Below are positions 1-9,765 of a DNA stretch of 64,000 nucleotides, one piece after another. The notes below the pieces were generated by a model, which saw only the letters and a list, made by a program, of their open reading frames with translations, made no database searches and was not told where the DNA came from. Each line of letters starts with the position of its first letter. The first letter of the stretch is position 1. The DNA lies in the NCBI RefSeq assembly GCF_010015585.1, contig NW_022985075.1, forward strand, positions 186,001-250,000. The letters run 5' to 3'. Origin of the DNA: Eremomyces bilateralis CBS 781.70. Taxonomy: Eukaryota > Ascomycota > Dothideomycetes > Eremomycetales > Eremomycetaceae. Position numbers and translations under genes: made by a program.

Positions 1-242
1 GCCACCTTCCGCTCTCGCGATGCATCCTGGATACTTGGGTCCTGCAGGAACTTCGTAGCTTGGTCCCGGAGACTGGCTTCGGCGGATGCGGCATCCACAT
101 CCCCAACTGCAACTTCTGCAGTTTTCTTTTCCGGAGAATCGCCCTTTGGTGAAGATGCCACAGCTGCTTCACCATCGGAATGCCCAGGTTGGGCACGCTG
201 CCATGACGGAATACCGGCGGCGTCTTTCTTGGAGAATGCCAT
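1..242 (-). CDS. PEX14-like peroxin, N-terminal part (cut by window start)
   Basis: The reverse strand reads from an ATG at 242 through 80 open codons to the window edge. The protein begins MAFSKKDAAGIPSWQRAQ, runs through a low-complexity Ala/Ser/Pro stretch, then reaches LRDQATKFLQDPSIQDASRE near residues 58-77. This last segment has the pattern of the Pex14 N-terminal domain, a short helical domain that binds WxxxF motifs of the import receptor PEX5 at the peroxisomal membrane. Fungi carry more than one Pex14_N protein (PEX14 and PEX14/17, also called PEX33), and the visible part cannot separate them. The gene is head-to-head with PEX26, which supports a peroxisomal role. The rest lies outside the window. 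The assignment is by motif recognition only. Confidence 0.65.
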   Translation of the reverse strand, partial: MAFSKKDAAGIPSWQRAQPGHSDGEAAVASSPKGDSPEKKTAEVAVGDVDAASAEASLRDQATKFLQDPSIQDASRERKV

Positions 243-675
243 GTCGATTATGTCTAGAATTTCTCAACAACTCTGAACTCTGGAAATGTCTGACTGGTTA
301 TAAGAAATAATCATTCAATTGAAAAGGTCTAGGATGAGCAAATGCATGTGCAGTGGACGTCAGAGTACGTTTCCCTTGAACCCTTCGGGACCTGAGGCTT
401 GTGAGACGGGAGGCGATGGATTGCCTCGGCTTGTGGTTCGGTGATTCCTTCCTCCCGTAAGATCCGATGTCACTGGACCGCTGCACCACTGGCGGCAACC
501 ACGTTCACTGCACCTGCCACTCCACTTCCACCTCCACCTCCATGCACACCTCCCGCGAATCCTCATTCCTCCGCGTCCAACACCTTCACTTCGGAATGCC
601 GACAAAGGAGTAAAGACCAACTCACCACCATCGGCCTATAACATGGATCCGGGATAATGCTCGCGTACACTGACA
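243..675. promoter_or_regulatory. Shared intergenic promoter region of the PEX14-like/PEX26 pair
   Basis: These 433 bp separate the start codons of two divergent peroxin genes and must hold both promoters and leaders. A run of short C/A-rich repeats (cacctccacct-like) lies around 505-560, close to the PEX26 start. No specific transcription factor site is claimed. Confidence 0.5.
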
Positions 676-2137
676 ATGACCTCCGAGATTGATTCCTCTC
701 CCACTGCATCAAACGGCGCCATGCCTGGATACGCGAACCACTACCCTCCCGCTGACGACCTGTCGTCCTCCCGTATGCTCTCCACCTCCGTCGGCTCCCT
801 CTCCTCCTCCCGACATCAGCAGTCGCAGATCGCGAAGACCTATCGCCAAGCCGCTCAGCTGTTCCTGACTCGACGTCTGCCGGAAGCGTTGTCGACCATC
901 GAACCCGTCATCACACCTCAGCTTCCCGAGGGCTCGGCCGATGTCCCGTTCGATACACATGAGGACTCGCAGAAGCCGAGGGCGGTGGCTCCCATTGCGT
1001 CGGCCTCGCGTGGGACTCGTATCAAAGTATGGAGCTTCTATCTGACCTTCCTCAATGCGGTCGTGGAGCTGGGACACGAGGAGGGGAAGCATGCGTTCGG
1101 CAGTAGCAAATGGCGCGCATTGGTCGCCAAGGCGCGAGATGGCAGCGTATGGGAAGAGGTGGTGCAGAATGGATATGGGGGAAGTGAAAGCGATGTTGAT
1201 CCGGATGTGGTCATCAATCTGTAATGCCCCCGAACTGTACTCATATGCGGCGTTTGACTGACCCTTCTGCAGTGCGACCCTTCTCTTGACACATTGCCCG
1301 GCTCAGACCCTCAACCAACAACGGTTGGAGACATATCTCTCCGCAACAGCAAATCCCACCTTCGACATCACCTCCCGATTATCCTCGTCACAGGGCCTCC
1401 ACCACATCCCCAAGCGATACTCTCCCCCAACCCCCGGCGGAGGCACATCGACGCCCCGAGACCTCAACACCCGGTTAAAGTTGCTCGAACTGTACACCCT
1501 CCACGTCCTCCCGCGCAACGGCGAATGGGAGTATTCCCGCGAATTCATCATGATGAGCGAGGTCCTCGACGACGAACGCAAGGAAGCCTTCCTCGCGGCG
1601 CTCCACTCCCTCAAGGAAGAACGGGAGCAAGCCGAGGAACGGGAGCGCGAGCTCGAGCAATCCCGGGAAGAAGAGATGGAAGCCCGTCGCCGCGAAACCG
1701 AGAAGGAGGCCGACGAGGAGAGAAAGCGGCTGCAGCAGCTGGAGAAGGACGAGCAGCGACGGCGGCAGGATGAGAAGAGACGACGAGCGCCCGTGCAGCC
1801 GGACGCGGTCAGGCCGGAGAGCAGACCCAATCCAATATCAAGATCATCGGGTGCCGCAAGGGAAGATCGACCGGCGCGAAGACCGAGGAAGGCACCACCG
1901 AGTCTCTATAAGCGATTCGGCGCCATGTTTGGTGCGCTCCAGACGCTTCTCCTCAACACCGCGCAAGGACTACGAGCCCGACCGCTGGCTCTGCTGCAGA
2001 CCTTACTGCTCCTGTTGGCGTTCGCGCTGGCCGTTGGCAATCGGGAGATTCGGGAGCGGGTGAAGCGGATTGTGTCGAACGCGTGGCAGCGACTCCGCCA
2101 GACCGTCGGGATGGGGGTCAAGGTTAGCTATATCTAA
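676..2137 (+). CDS. pex26: Peroxin 26 (Pex26), peroxisomal tail anchor for the Pex1/Pex6 ATPases
   Basis: Two exons, 676-1220 and 1273-2137, join to a 469-residue protein. The 52-nt intron splits a Leu codon and restores VVINLATLLLTH. The N-terminal half has the helical segment of fungal PEX26 ([20 protein letters not shown], then [19 protein letters not shown]). The middle, about residues 285-355, is a highly charged Glu/Arg coiled coil. A hydrophobic stretch ([18 protein letters not shown], near 430) lies close to the C-terminus and fits a tail anchor. In the family PEX26 recruits the Pex1-Pex6 AAA complex, which recycles ubiquitinated PEX5. The length and terminal membrane anchor are as expected. 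The start is the first ATG in frame. It is divergent from the PEX14-like gene. Confidence 0.85.
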
Positions 2138-2519
2138 CGCACAGCCTGATTCACTGTATGCTATGTACTCGCGTAACTGTGGGATAGTGATGGACTAATG
2201 GACATATTAAGCTTCATTTGGGAGCCCCTGAGACCCTGATTGTGATCCGTTTCGTCATAGCGACACTGGTGGGCACTCTTATAGCGTATGCTAGGCATGT
2301 GCTCAGAAGCGGAGATCCCTTCTACTCTGCCTCAGGTTTGTTTCCTCAATGTGAGGCTATCTCCACAACCTCATCCCCCTGCTCATCATCTACCGTCTTG
2401 CTCAGTTCCTTCCCGCATCTAGCTCGATTTAGTTCGCGTCCACACCCGTATTCTCAGCGTATATTTCCCTCGGCCGTCTATTTTTGATCCAATTTGCCGA
2501 TCAGAGTTACGTATTCATA
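2138..2519. other. Intergenic, no gene seen
   Basis: The interval lies between the PEX26 stop and the first recognisable trace of the decayed Cys/His gene copy. It has pyrimidine-rich stretches around 2370-2460 and nothing else that I can name. Confidence 0.5.
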
Positions 2520-3389
2520 ATGTCACGCCCCGATTCAAGTCGGAGGGAGTCGAGCAAGCGCTCCTCGAGAAGCTCCACTATACCATCCGGCTGAAGCAGT
2601 GCGCCCTGGTGGAGGTGGATCAGTTCGCCAAAGGAGAGACGGACGCGAAGAGGAGGAAAGAACGTGCGCAGCGTAAGGCGGACCGGATGGCACAGGGCGA
2701 AGTAGGAATATCCCCCGTCCTCGAGCACGGCTACGGTAAACTGACTGGCTACCATAGGAGAGGATCCGTGCCGAGATAGACGATTTGGACATGGACACTG
2801 AGATCGAGATCATCCATAATCGAGAACTAAAGTCGACTCCGCCCTCTTTGTTTTAGCCGATCACCATGGAGATCATGGAAAATCGACAACCGCAGTCGAC
2901 CCATCATCCACTCTTCAAGCGACCACCATCTAGAGCGGCGACCTACCCCCATCGTCGCCGGAGACGCCGCCGGTGGACACCCAAGCGGCGTCCCCTCCGC
3001 AGCAGATCACCATGCGCTGCGGCACCGGGCTATCCTACATGAACAGCTCCGTCAAAGTCAAAGGCTGCTACGACCCCGAATATGTCCTCGACTATCCCCC
3101 TACCATCATCACCAAAGACCTCTACCAGGAACTGCGCTGCCCTGAATGTCAAGTCAACGCGCGCTATTTCAACGGCGAGATGATTCGGTATATAAAATGG
3201 TGCGTGGGCATGGCGACGTACTTAAGGAAGATGCGTGCCAATAAGTTTGAGTACATGAATATGAAGCATGTGGTAATGATCACAGGGACGCCGTTGTCGG
3301 TGGAGACGATGAAGGCGCTGTGGGAGGCGCTGAGGACGGGGGAGAGGTCGAAGTTTAAGGTGGAGGTGAGCTATACTAGTAAGTACTGA
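2520..3389 (+). pseudogene. Decayed copy of the neighbouring Cys/His (CPEC) protein gene
   Basis: The stretch repeats the layout of the gene at 4342-5287. Near 2549-2699 one frame reads VEQALLEKLHYTIRLKQC and then KRRKERAQRKADRMAQGE, which matches the N-terminal helix of the intact copy. An intron with GT-AG ends (about 2700-2757) sits at the same place. The next exon starts ERIRAE against DILRAE. The C-terminal part (2973-3389) has RCPEC and GEMIRYIKWCVGMATYLRK, matching RCPEC and GCNGMATHMR, and ends in LWEALRTGE like the intact LEEALRTGD. The likely start ATG (2520) is out of frame with the helix, the second exon runs into a stop at 2854-2856, and the C-terminal part is in a third frame. 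Both His of the putative metal site are replaced (Tyr, Arg). It could instead be a diverged gene with extra introns, but decay fits better. Confidence 0.6.
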
Positions 3390-4341
3390 TAGAGGGCAGT
3401 AGGACGTCCAGTTCATGTTCTGGTATTCGTTAGCTTGTCAGTTGCACGACGAGGGAGTGGGAACACGAGCTATGAGCGATGTAGATATGGATTTAATACT
3501 AAACAATTACTATGATGTGATCAAGGTCATCGAGACCACCTAGGTATCTTGCCGTGCCTAAGCATTATATGCTTTCTAATCGTCGTTATTCCGGGAATTG
3601 GAGTCTACCTTATAGTTAAAGATCATGTAACTATCATTCCGCCAGTCCAAGACCACACCGTAATATTCTTCAACGTATAAACAACAGAGTAAGACCACTC
3701 AAGCGGCCGACTACTGATAGCTACTTCATAGGACGATCATCTCGTCGGCATGTGTCGCTCGATCGCCGTGGGACACAGCGATCTGTGTTATTACTCAAAA
3801 CTCAACACCTGGGCATCAGTCTGTATTGGCCTTATCACCATCCCTCTGATATAAAGCCTTGCCGAGTTTTGTTTACTTCTTCCAGTTTTGCTGACTGCCT
3901 TTTCCTCCTCTTCCTGTTTTGTTGACTCCCTTTTCCTCTTCCAGTTTTGTTGACTCCCTTTCCTCCTCCTGTTTTGTTGACTCCCTTTTCCTCCTCTTCC
4001 CGTTTTGTTGATTCCTTTCCCACAGTCAACTTCCGCATCTCACCAAGTATTCACCCCATGAATGCAAGGTGGAACCTTTCCATGGACCTTCATCAAGGAC
4101 CTTACTTTGTCCAGTGAGTATTTAGCACTCCTCTCTTTCATCTCGAAGTCGCTCAGTCGTTTTTCAGCACCGGAACCCAAAGTCATCCCAGGACTGAATT
4201 TTACAAGACTAAAGGGACTCACAAATACAAACCAGCAACAAGTCTGAGGTGTTTACCTCTAGCCATAGAAAGCCACGTCTAGGTGCTGACTTCTGATTTC
4301 GCGGCAGAAAAAGAAACCTGAAAACATCAACTGCATCAACG
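3390..4341. other. Intergenic between the two Cys/His copies
   Basis: These 952 bp contain the 5' region of the intact copy and a pyrimidine-rich tandem repeat (3867-4022), listed separately. No coding signal is recognised in the rest. Confidence 0.5.
3867..4022. repeat. Pyrimidine-rich minisatellite, about six imperfect units
   Basis: Units of about 19-31 bp follow each other, each starting TTTTG and continuing TTGACTCCCTTTTCCTC with variable C/T-rich ends. Unit starts are at 3867, 3886, 3917, 3945, 3972 and 4003. The strand is strongly pyrimidine-rich. It lies 320-475 bp before the start codon of the intact Cys/His gene, so it is in its promoter or leader. Confidence 0.85.
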
Positions 4342-5287
4342 ATGGCATCTCACGATGTAAGCCGGATGGAAGGCCACCGACGCGTGCAAGGACAGCTCCA
4401 GGCCGCAGTTGAGGCGAGATTGTTGGCCCTGAGTGAGATCAGTCGATACGCCGAGGAAGAGCGAGTGGCAAGAGTGAAGAGGGAGAGAGCCCAGCAGACG
4501 GTGGAACAGATGGCAGAACTCGAGGTATGTAAGACATATACTTGCGGTGAAAAGCCACTGACCGGTGATACAATAACAGGACATACTTCGCGCTGAGATG
4601 GGAGCCTTGTCCATGGCTATTCAATCTGGCACCGATGTTTACCAGTACGGTGATCGGGAGTCTACCGTGGGAACCCATCTGGACCACAACAATATCGATC
4701 ACAATGATCTCGCTTCAAATGCGGCCCTGACCGACCGATCTTCTTCCTCTGGGCATACGTTCAACCTCCCCCAGAACGATGGATCTGGCGTAATCTTCGA
4801 GCACGTTGCTCCATGGTCTGAATCCAGTGGGAGCGCCAGCACCTCTTCGAGAGCCCCTTCTTCTAGAGCCCCCTCATCCGGGGACCTGTCATCTGCGGCC
4901 CCATCATCGAGAGCCTCCCCTGAGCTTCTTGGCGAAAAAGCTCGTACTGCCCCGGAATACCTCGAGGACTGGCCATGCATTGTCAAGGAAGATGGCGTCT
5001 ACTACGAGGTTCGTTGTCCGGAATGCGGAGCCAACGCCGGACACTGTGCAAGGTTGAATGGTGCTCTCCGACATTTCCGAGGCTGTAACGGGATGGCTAC
5101 GCATATGCGACTGATGCATCGCGACAAGTACCAAAAGCCGGATTGGAAAACGGCGTTCAAGGTCGGGGCGCACCCGTTGCCAGCGGATCAGGTGGTGGCT
5201 CTGGAGGAGGCCCTGCGCACTGGGGATGTGTCGAGGTTCCATGTGGATTTGGTTTGGGTCCCGAAGACCGCCAGATCCAAGTCCTAG
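4342..5287 (+). CDS. Fungal Cys/His (CPEC...GMATHMR) protein of unknown function, intact copy
   Basis: Exons 4342-4524 and 4580-5287 give 296 residues. The 55-nt intron falls between codons (AELE/DILRAEMG). Residues 10-60 are a charged helix likely to form a coiled coil. Residues 85-180 are Ser/Pro-rich and probably disordered, with a small internal repeat SSRAPSSRAPSS. The C-terminal module (about 195-285) has CPEC at 207-210, then GCNGMATHMRLMH with His at 236 and 241, a Cys2-His2-like spacing that may bind a metal or nucleic acid. I do not recognise a characterised family; similar Cys/His modules occur in poorly known multi-copy fungal proteins. A decayed relative lies immediately upstream on the same strand. 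Confidence 0.7.
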
Positions 5288-5701
5288 ATCATAGATGAGA
5301 AGGTCATGGTCCCTAGCCGATGATCTTCATTTTGGTCAGCCACAAGAGGGTCGACGTTGATGATACGGAGCATGCTGTTTTGAAATGGACCGGGTTGGAA
5401 CATTGGTGTAAGATAATGGGTTGGTGCTGATAGGTATTGGACTGTACGATGCTGTACGATGTCGCTGTCGTTTGTGTGGAGAGGGAACTGCAAGGGCCAA
5501 GGGTGGAGGACATGGAGCTCCAGCCGTGGTTCACTCCGGGGATTCGGACGTCACGGTTCACTCTTCATAATTGTAACTCACGATCCTCATAAATCGAAAC
5601 TGTACGATATAAATGATGCTCGCTGCTGGAATAATCGGAATCTGCGTCCATGAATAATGGAGGATACATGACATTGCCATGCGACATCCCCACCTTCCAC
5701 C
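5288..5701. other. Intergenic, no gene seen
   Basis: The interval between the Cys/His gene and VPS39 holds the 3' end of the former and the promoter of the latter. Nothing else is recognised. Confidence 0.5.
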
Positions 5702-8700
5702 ATGCTCAATGCATTCACAGCTCGACCGATTGTCGAGCTCAAGCAGCGCGATAAGTCCAAAATCGAATCGATATTAACCTATGGTTCGGATTATGCTTTG
5801 GATATGCTAGCTCTAACTAACCATCTGAAGGTGACCGCCTCCTTGTCGGCCTAAATACAGGCTGTCTCCGCATCTACCGCGTTAATGATGCCGGTCCCGA
5901 GAATGTCCCTACCACCACGAACTCCGAAGCCAACGAGCCGGATACTGCTCATCCAACTCCTCGAGCCGTCGATCTCCTTCGCGAGGAAGAGAAATTCTCC
6001 CGCAAGCCCGTGCAACAGCTCGCGATCATCAAAGAGGCGAACATCCTAGTCTCCCTCTCGGAGAGCTACGTCTCCATCTACGACCTCCAGACATACACGC
6101 TTTCCGAGCGGCTAGAGCGCACCAAAGGCGCCAGCTGCTTCGCGGTGACATCGAACATTGTCAAGGATCCAAACACGGGAATTCCAAGCATCGTGTCGAA
6201 GCTCGCGGTAGCGGTAAAGAGGCAGCTATTGGTCTGGATATGGCAGGACATGGAACTTGAAGCAGAGGTGGTGGAGATAACGCTAAGGAATGCGATCAAG
6301 AGCTTGACGTGGGCGACAGGGTCAAAGATGATTGCGGGTATGGATGCGGGGTTCGTGTTGATTAATGTCGAGTCGATGGAAATCCTGGATATTATCAAGG
6401 GAAGCAATGCGCTCGCGACCGGTGAAGTACAAGAGGGTGTGCGGTTTGGCGGCATCAGCTCTTCTGGAATGGGCTATATGACAATGAGTAGCTGGGTGCC
6501 CAAGCCTCTGGCGACGAAGCTTGGGGAAGGGCAGCTACTGTTGTCGAAGGATGTGAATACGCTTTTCATCGACGAAACCGGGAAAGATCTGGAAAAGCGA
6601 CAAGTGCCCTGGGCGTACGCACCCGAAGCCATCGGCTACTCATACCCGTATCTCCTCGCTCTGCAGAGCCCTTCTAAAGGAATCATGGAGGTTCGAAACC
6701 CCGATACGCTGTCCCTCTTACAGTCGGTCCAGGTTCCCAGTGCATCGACTCTGCACGTACCGCAACCGAATATCAGCTTGGCACACGCGGGGAAGGGGTT
6801 CCTCGTGAGCAGCGACCGGACAATTTGGCGGATGAGCGCGCTCAGCTACGACACCCAAATCGACGAGCTCGCGAGCCAAGGACGATATGACGAGGCCATC
6901 AGCCTACTGGGCATGCTTGAAGAGACGCTGCTCAAGGATAAGGAGGGTCGGATCCGCGAATTTAAAATACTGAAGGCCCAAGGGCTATTCAACCGGCGCA
7001 AGTACCGCGAAGCATTTGAGCTGTTCGGCGAGGCGGCTGCTCCTCCGCAGCGAGTGATCGCGCCGTTTCCCAAGTCTATTGCTGCGGACCTCGCTGAAGA
7101 GGAACCCGAAGGTAGCGACGAAGCAGATGGGGGGTCTGTTACCATTGATGGTAGTTCGGAGCCGACCCAAGTTGCCGCAAAGGCAGTACCCAGTCAAACA
7201 CCGTCATCTTCTACCAACAAATCCATGTTAGGGCGGCTGCAACGGAAACCCGACTCCTCTGACACCAGCTCAGTCAAATCCATGGCCAGCGAATCTCCTT
7301 ACAAGAGCAAAGGATCTCCCACCGATAAGTCCCTCGAAGGCAAGGACCTCGTCGTGGCAGTAAAGGAACTCTGTCGCTTCCTTGTCGGCATTCACGGCCA
7401 ACTAATTACCAAATATTTACACACGAACGGCACGCTGCGGCGCGAAAATGGCGAATCCCCGGCGGATTTCGTGAGTCGCCGCCCCCCCTTCCGTCACCTA
7501 CTCCTTGAATTCGACCAGCTCGAACCATCCGAGTACGAAAGCAAGCTTCACGAGACGGCGATCTTGGTCGATACGACTCTCTTCCGCGGGTACATGCTTG
7601 CCAGCCCCAGCCTCGCCGGGTCGCTATTCCGGCTGCCCAACTGGTGCGATCCCGCCGTGGTCAAGGAGAAGCTATACGAGAGCGGACGGTACGGGGACCT
7701 CATCGACTTTCTCCACGGCAAGCGCCTCCATCGCGAGGCGTTGGAGCTGCTCGAGAAATTCGGCAAAGACGAGGCCGACGAGGCGGTCAACCCGGCGCTC
7801 AAAGGGCCGCACCGCACTGTCGCATATCTGCAGCAGCTCCCGCCATCCATGATCGATTTGATCCTCGAGTTTGCGGAATGGCCCATCCGTGCGGACGAAA
7901 AGCTCGGGATGGAAGTTTTCCTCGCGGATTCAGAGAACGCCGAGACGCTTCCGCGAGATCGAGTGGTGGAGTTCTTGAAGGGGATCACGACGAGCCTCGC
8001 GGTGCGGTATCTGGAACATGTGATCCATGAGCTGGACGACCAAACCAGCCAGTTCCACCAGCAGCTGATCGATTTGTATTTGAAGAGGCTGCAGGCGAAA
8101 GATGGGGAGGGCCAGGAGGAATTTGCGTCGCAGGAGGAGAGGACGGAGTGGGTGGAACGGTTGCAGGTGTTCCTCAGAACAAGTACGCAATATAGCAAGG
8201 CACGGGTGTTCAAACATTTGCCGACGGATGGTAAGTGTGATTCTGATGTTGAGAAATGTTCGTTTCTCTGACGTGTACAGATCCGGAATTCTTTGAATGC
8301 CGCGCGATAGTCCTCAGCAAGATGGGACAGCATAAGCAGGCCCTCCAGATTTACGTCTTCCAGATGCAAGACCACGACAGAGCTGAGGAGTAAGTCGTCC
8401 ACCGTATCTCTTCCTCAACGCTGGCTAACCCACCCTCAGATACTGCAACCAGACCTTCCTTTCCCGTCAAGCCGATCCCAGCGACCATCCTTCCAAACCC
8501 CTCATCCCCAGCACCGAAGCCGACAACCCCGAAATATCGATCTACCACGTCCTCCTTGCCCTCTACCTCACCCCTCCCCCGCCGCACAAACCCAACTTTG
8601 GCCCCGCCCTCGCGCTGGTCTCCAAACACGGCGCGCGGCTCCCCGCGGCGTCGACCATCGACCTCATCCCCTCCTCCCTACCGGTCAACGAGCTCGAATC

Positions 8701-8986
8701 TTATTTCCGCGGCCGCATCCGGTCGGATACGTCGCTGGCGAACGAAGAGCGGGTGGCGGCGCGGTTGCGCGGCGTGCAGAAGGTCGCGGTGGACGATCGG
8801 TTGCTGTTGGGGGAGCGGAATCGGCGGGTGGTGATCCAGGAGGAGCGATTGTGTAGTGTCTGCCATAAGCGGTTTGGCAGCAGTGCGATTCGGGTGTATC
8901 CGAACAATACGGTGGTGCATTATGGCTGTTCGGGGGCGGCAGCGGCGAGGGTGGGTGGAGAGCGGGGGCAGCGGTGGGGATTATAA
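5702..8986 (+). CDS. vps39: Vps39/Vam6, HOPS complex tethering subunit
   Basis: Four exons, 5702-5783, 5831-8230, 8281-8389 and 8440-8986, give 1045 residues. The N-terminus MLNAFTARPIVELKQRDK and the restored ILTYGDRLLVGLNTG are typical of fungal Vam6/AvaB. Residues 1-300 fit a CNH beta-propeller. The following alpha-solenoid has FNRRKYREAFELFGEAA and, near 560-600, LYESGRYGDLIDFLHGKRLH. The C-terminus carries the Vps39 zinc-binding end, CSVCHKRFG followed by VVHYGC, near residues 1002-1027. In the family the protein binds the Rab Ypt7 and, within HOPS, tethers vacuolar or late endosomal membranes before SNARE fusion. A Ser/Thr-rich loop (about 380-450) is probably disordered. The first intron has a less common GTTCGG donor but gives the conserved join. 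The gene converges on GON7. Confidence 0.9.
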
Positions 8987-9109
8987 TGCTGTAGAGAACC
9001 GAGAATACCATGCACGATTCCTTGTACATGTGGTGCTCCTTGATAGAAAGAAATGACACGTGAAGGGACAGTGACACGACCTCCGCTGCCTTCGATCACT
9101 GGAGGTCTT

Positions 9110-9376
9110 CTATCCTTCATCTTCAACATTCTCCTCCCCATAAAGATCCTCCTCCTTCGCATCGACCGTCACGCCTTTTGCAGCCTCGTCCGCCATCTTC
9201 TGCGTCAGGAACGTGTTGATTTGGTCCTGAAGATTGCCGATTTCACGGCGTGCCGCTTGGAGATAGTCGGAGAGCTCGGCGGATCCTTCCTGACCGTCTG
9301 GCATCGTGAGAAGCGGCGCGGAGAAGTCCTTGGCCTCGGACGGGCCGGAGTAGGTGGCTGTGACCTTGGAGGGCAT
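9110..9376 (-). CDS. gon7: Gon7, subunit of the KEOPS/EKC complex
   Basis: A single exon of 88 residues starts MPSKVTATYSGPSEAKDF. The core helix LQAARREIGNLQDQINTFLT is followed by QKMADEAAK and an acidic tail EEDLYGEENVEDEG. This order of a short beta segment, an amphipathic helix ending QINTFLTQKM and an acidic C-terminus is that of fungal Gon7. Gon7 binds Pcc1 in the KEOPS complex that makes the t6A modification on ANN-decoding tRNAs and affects telomeres. The protein is small, intrinsically flexible and of the usual size. The 3' end lies about 120 bp from the VPS39 stop. Confidence 0.8.
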   Translation of the reverse strand: MPSKVTATYSGPSEAKDFSAPLLTMPDGQEGSAELSDYLQAARREIGNLQDQINTFLTQKMADEAAKGVTVDAKEEDLYGEENVEDEG

Positions 9377-9765
9377 GATTGGGGAACGGACACTGATGGA
9401 CTTGATGGACTTGATGGACTTTGATTGTGATGAAACGATATATAAGAGTGGTAAGAGTAATCTGTGACGTTGACGATGGAATTATTGATGGATCCTATGG
9501 ATACATCATTCCGGTCCACTCTTCACTGTGGCATTTCCCTAGCGGATTGCGGGGCCTGGTATTTACACGACGTCCTTCATCTCACTCTTGTGTTCGTCCA
9601 TGTTTCAGCATCATATAATACATTTGATCCGATATATTGATACCATACATTGATACCATGATGAAGTACCTAATTGTACATGGATGTGGACGCGGTTGTA
9701 AGTGATCCTGATAGTAGGGTTCCTGTGGTATTATTAGCATCAAACAGACCACGAGTTGTACAATC
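9377..9765. other. Intergenic region between GON7 and hbrB starts
   Basis: These 389 bp form a divergent promoter region. It contains three perfect copies of TGATGGACT (9394-9420) just upstream of the GON7 ATG, and AT-rich sequence around 9610-9690. No other feature is seen. Confidence 0.5.
9394..9420. repeat. 9-bp tandem repeat, three copies
   Basis: TGATGGACT is repeated three times without interruption, 18 bp before the GON7 start codon, so it lies in the 5' leader or core promoter of that gene. Confidence 0.9.

Noticed and set aside
7548-8402. 284-codon reverse frame inside VPS39
   Set aside because: It is a shadow of the well-supported VPS39 coding sequence.
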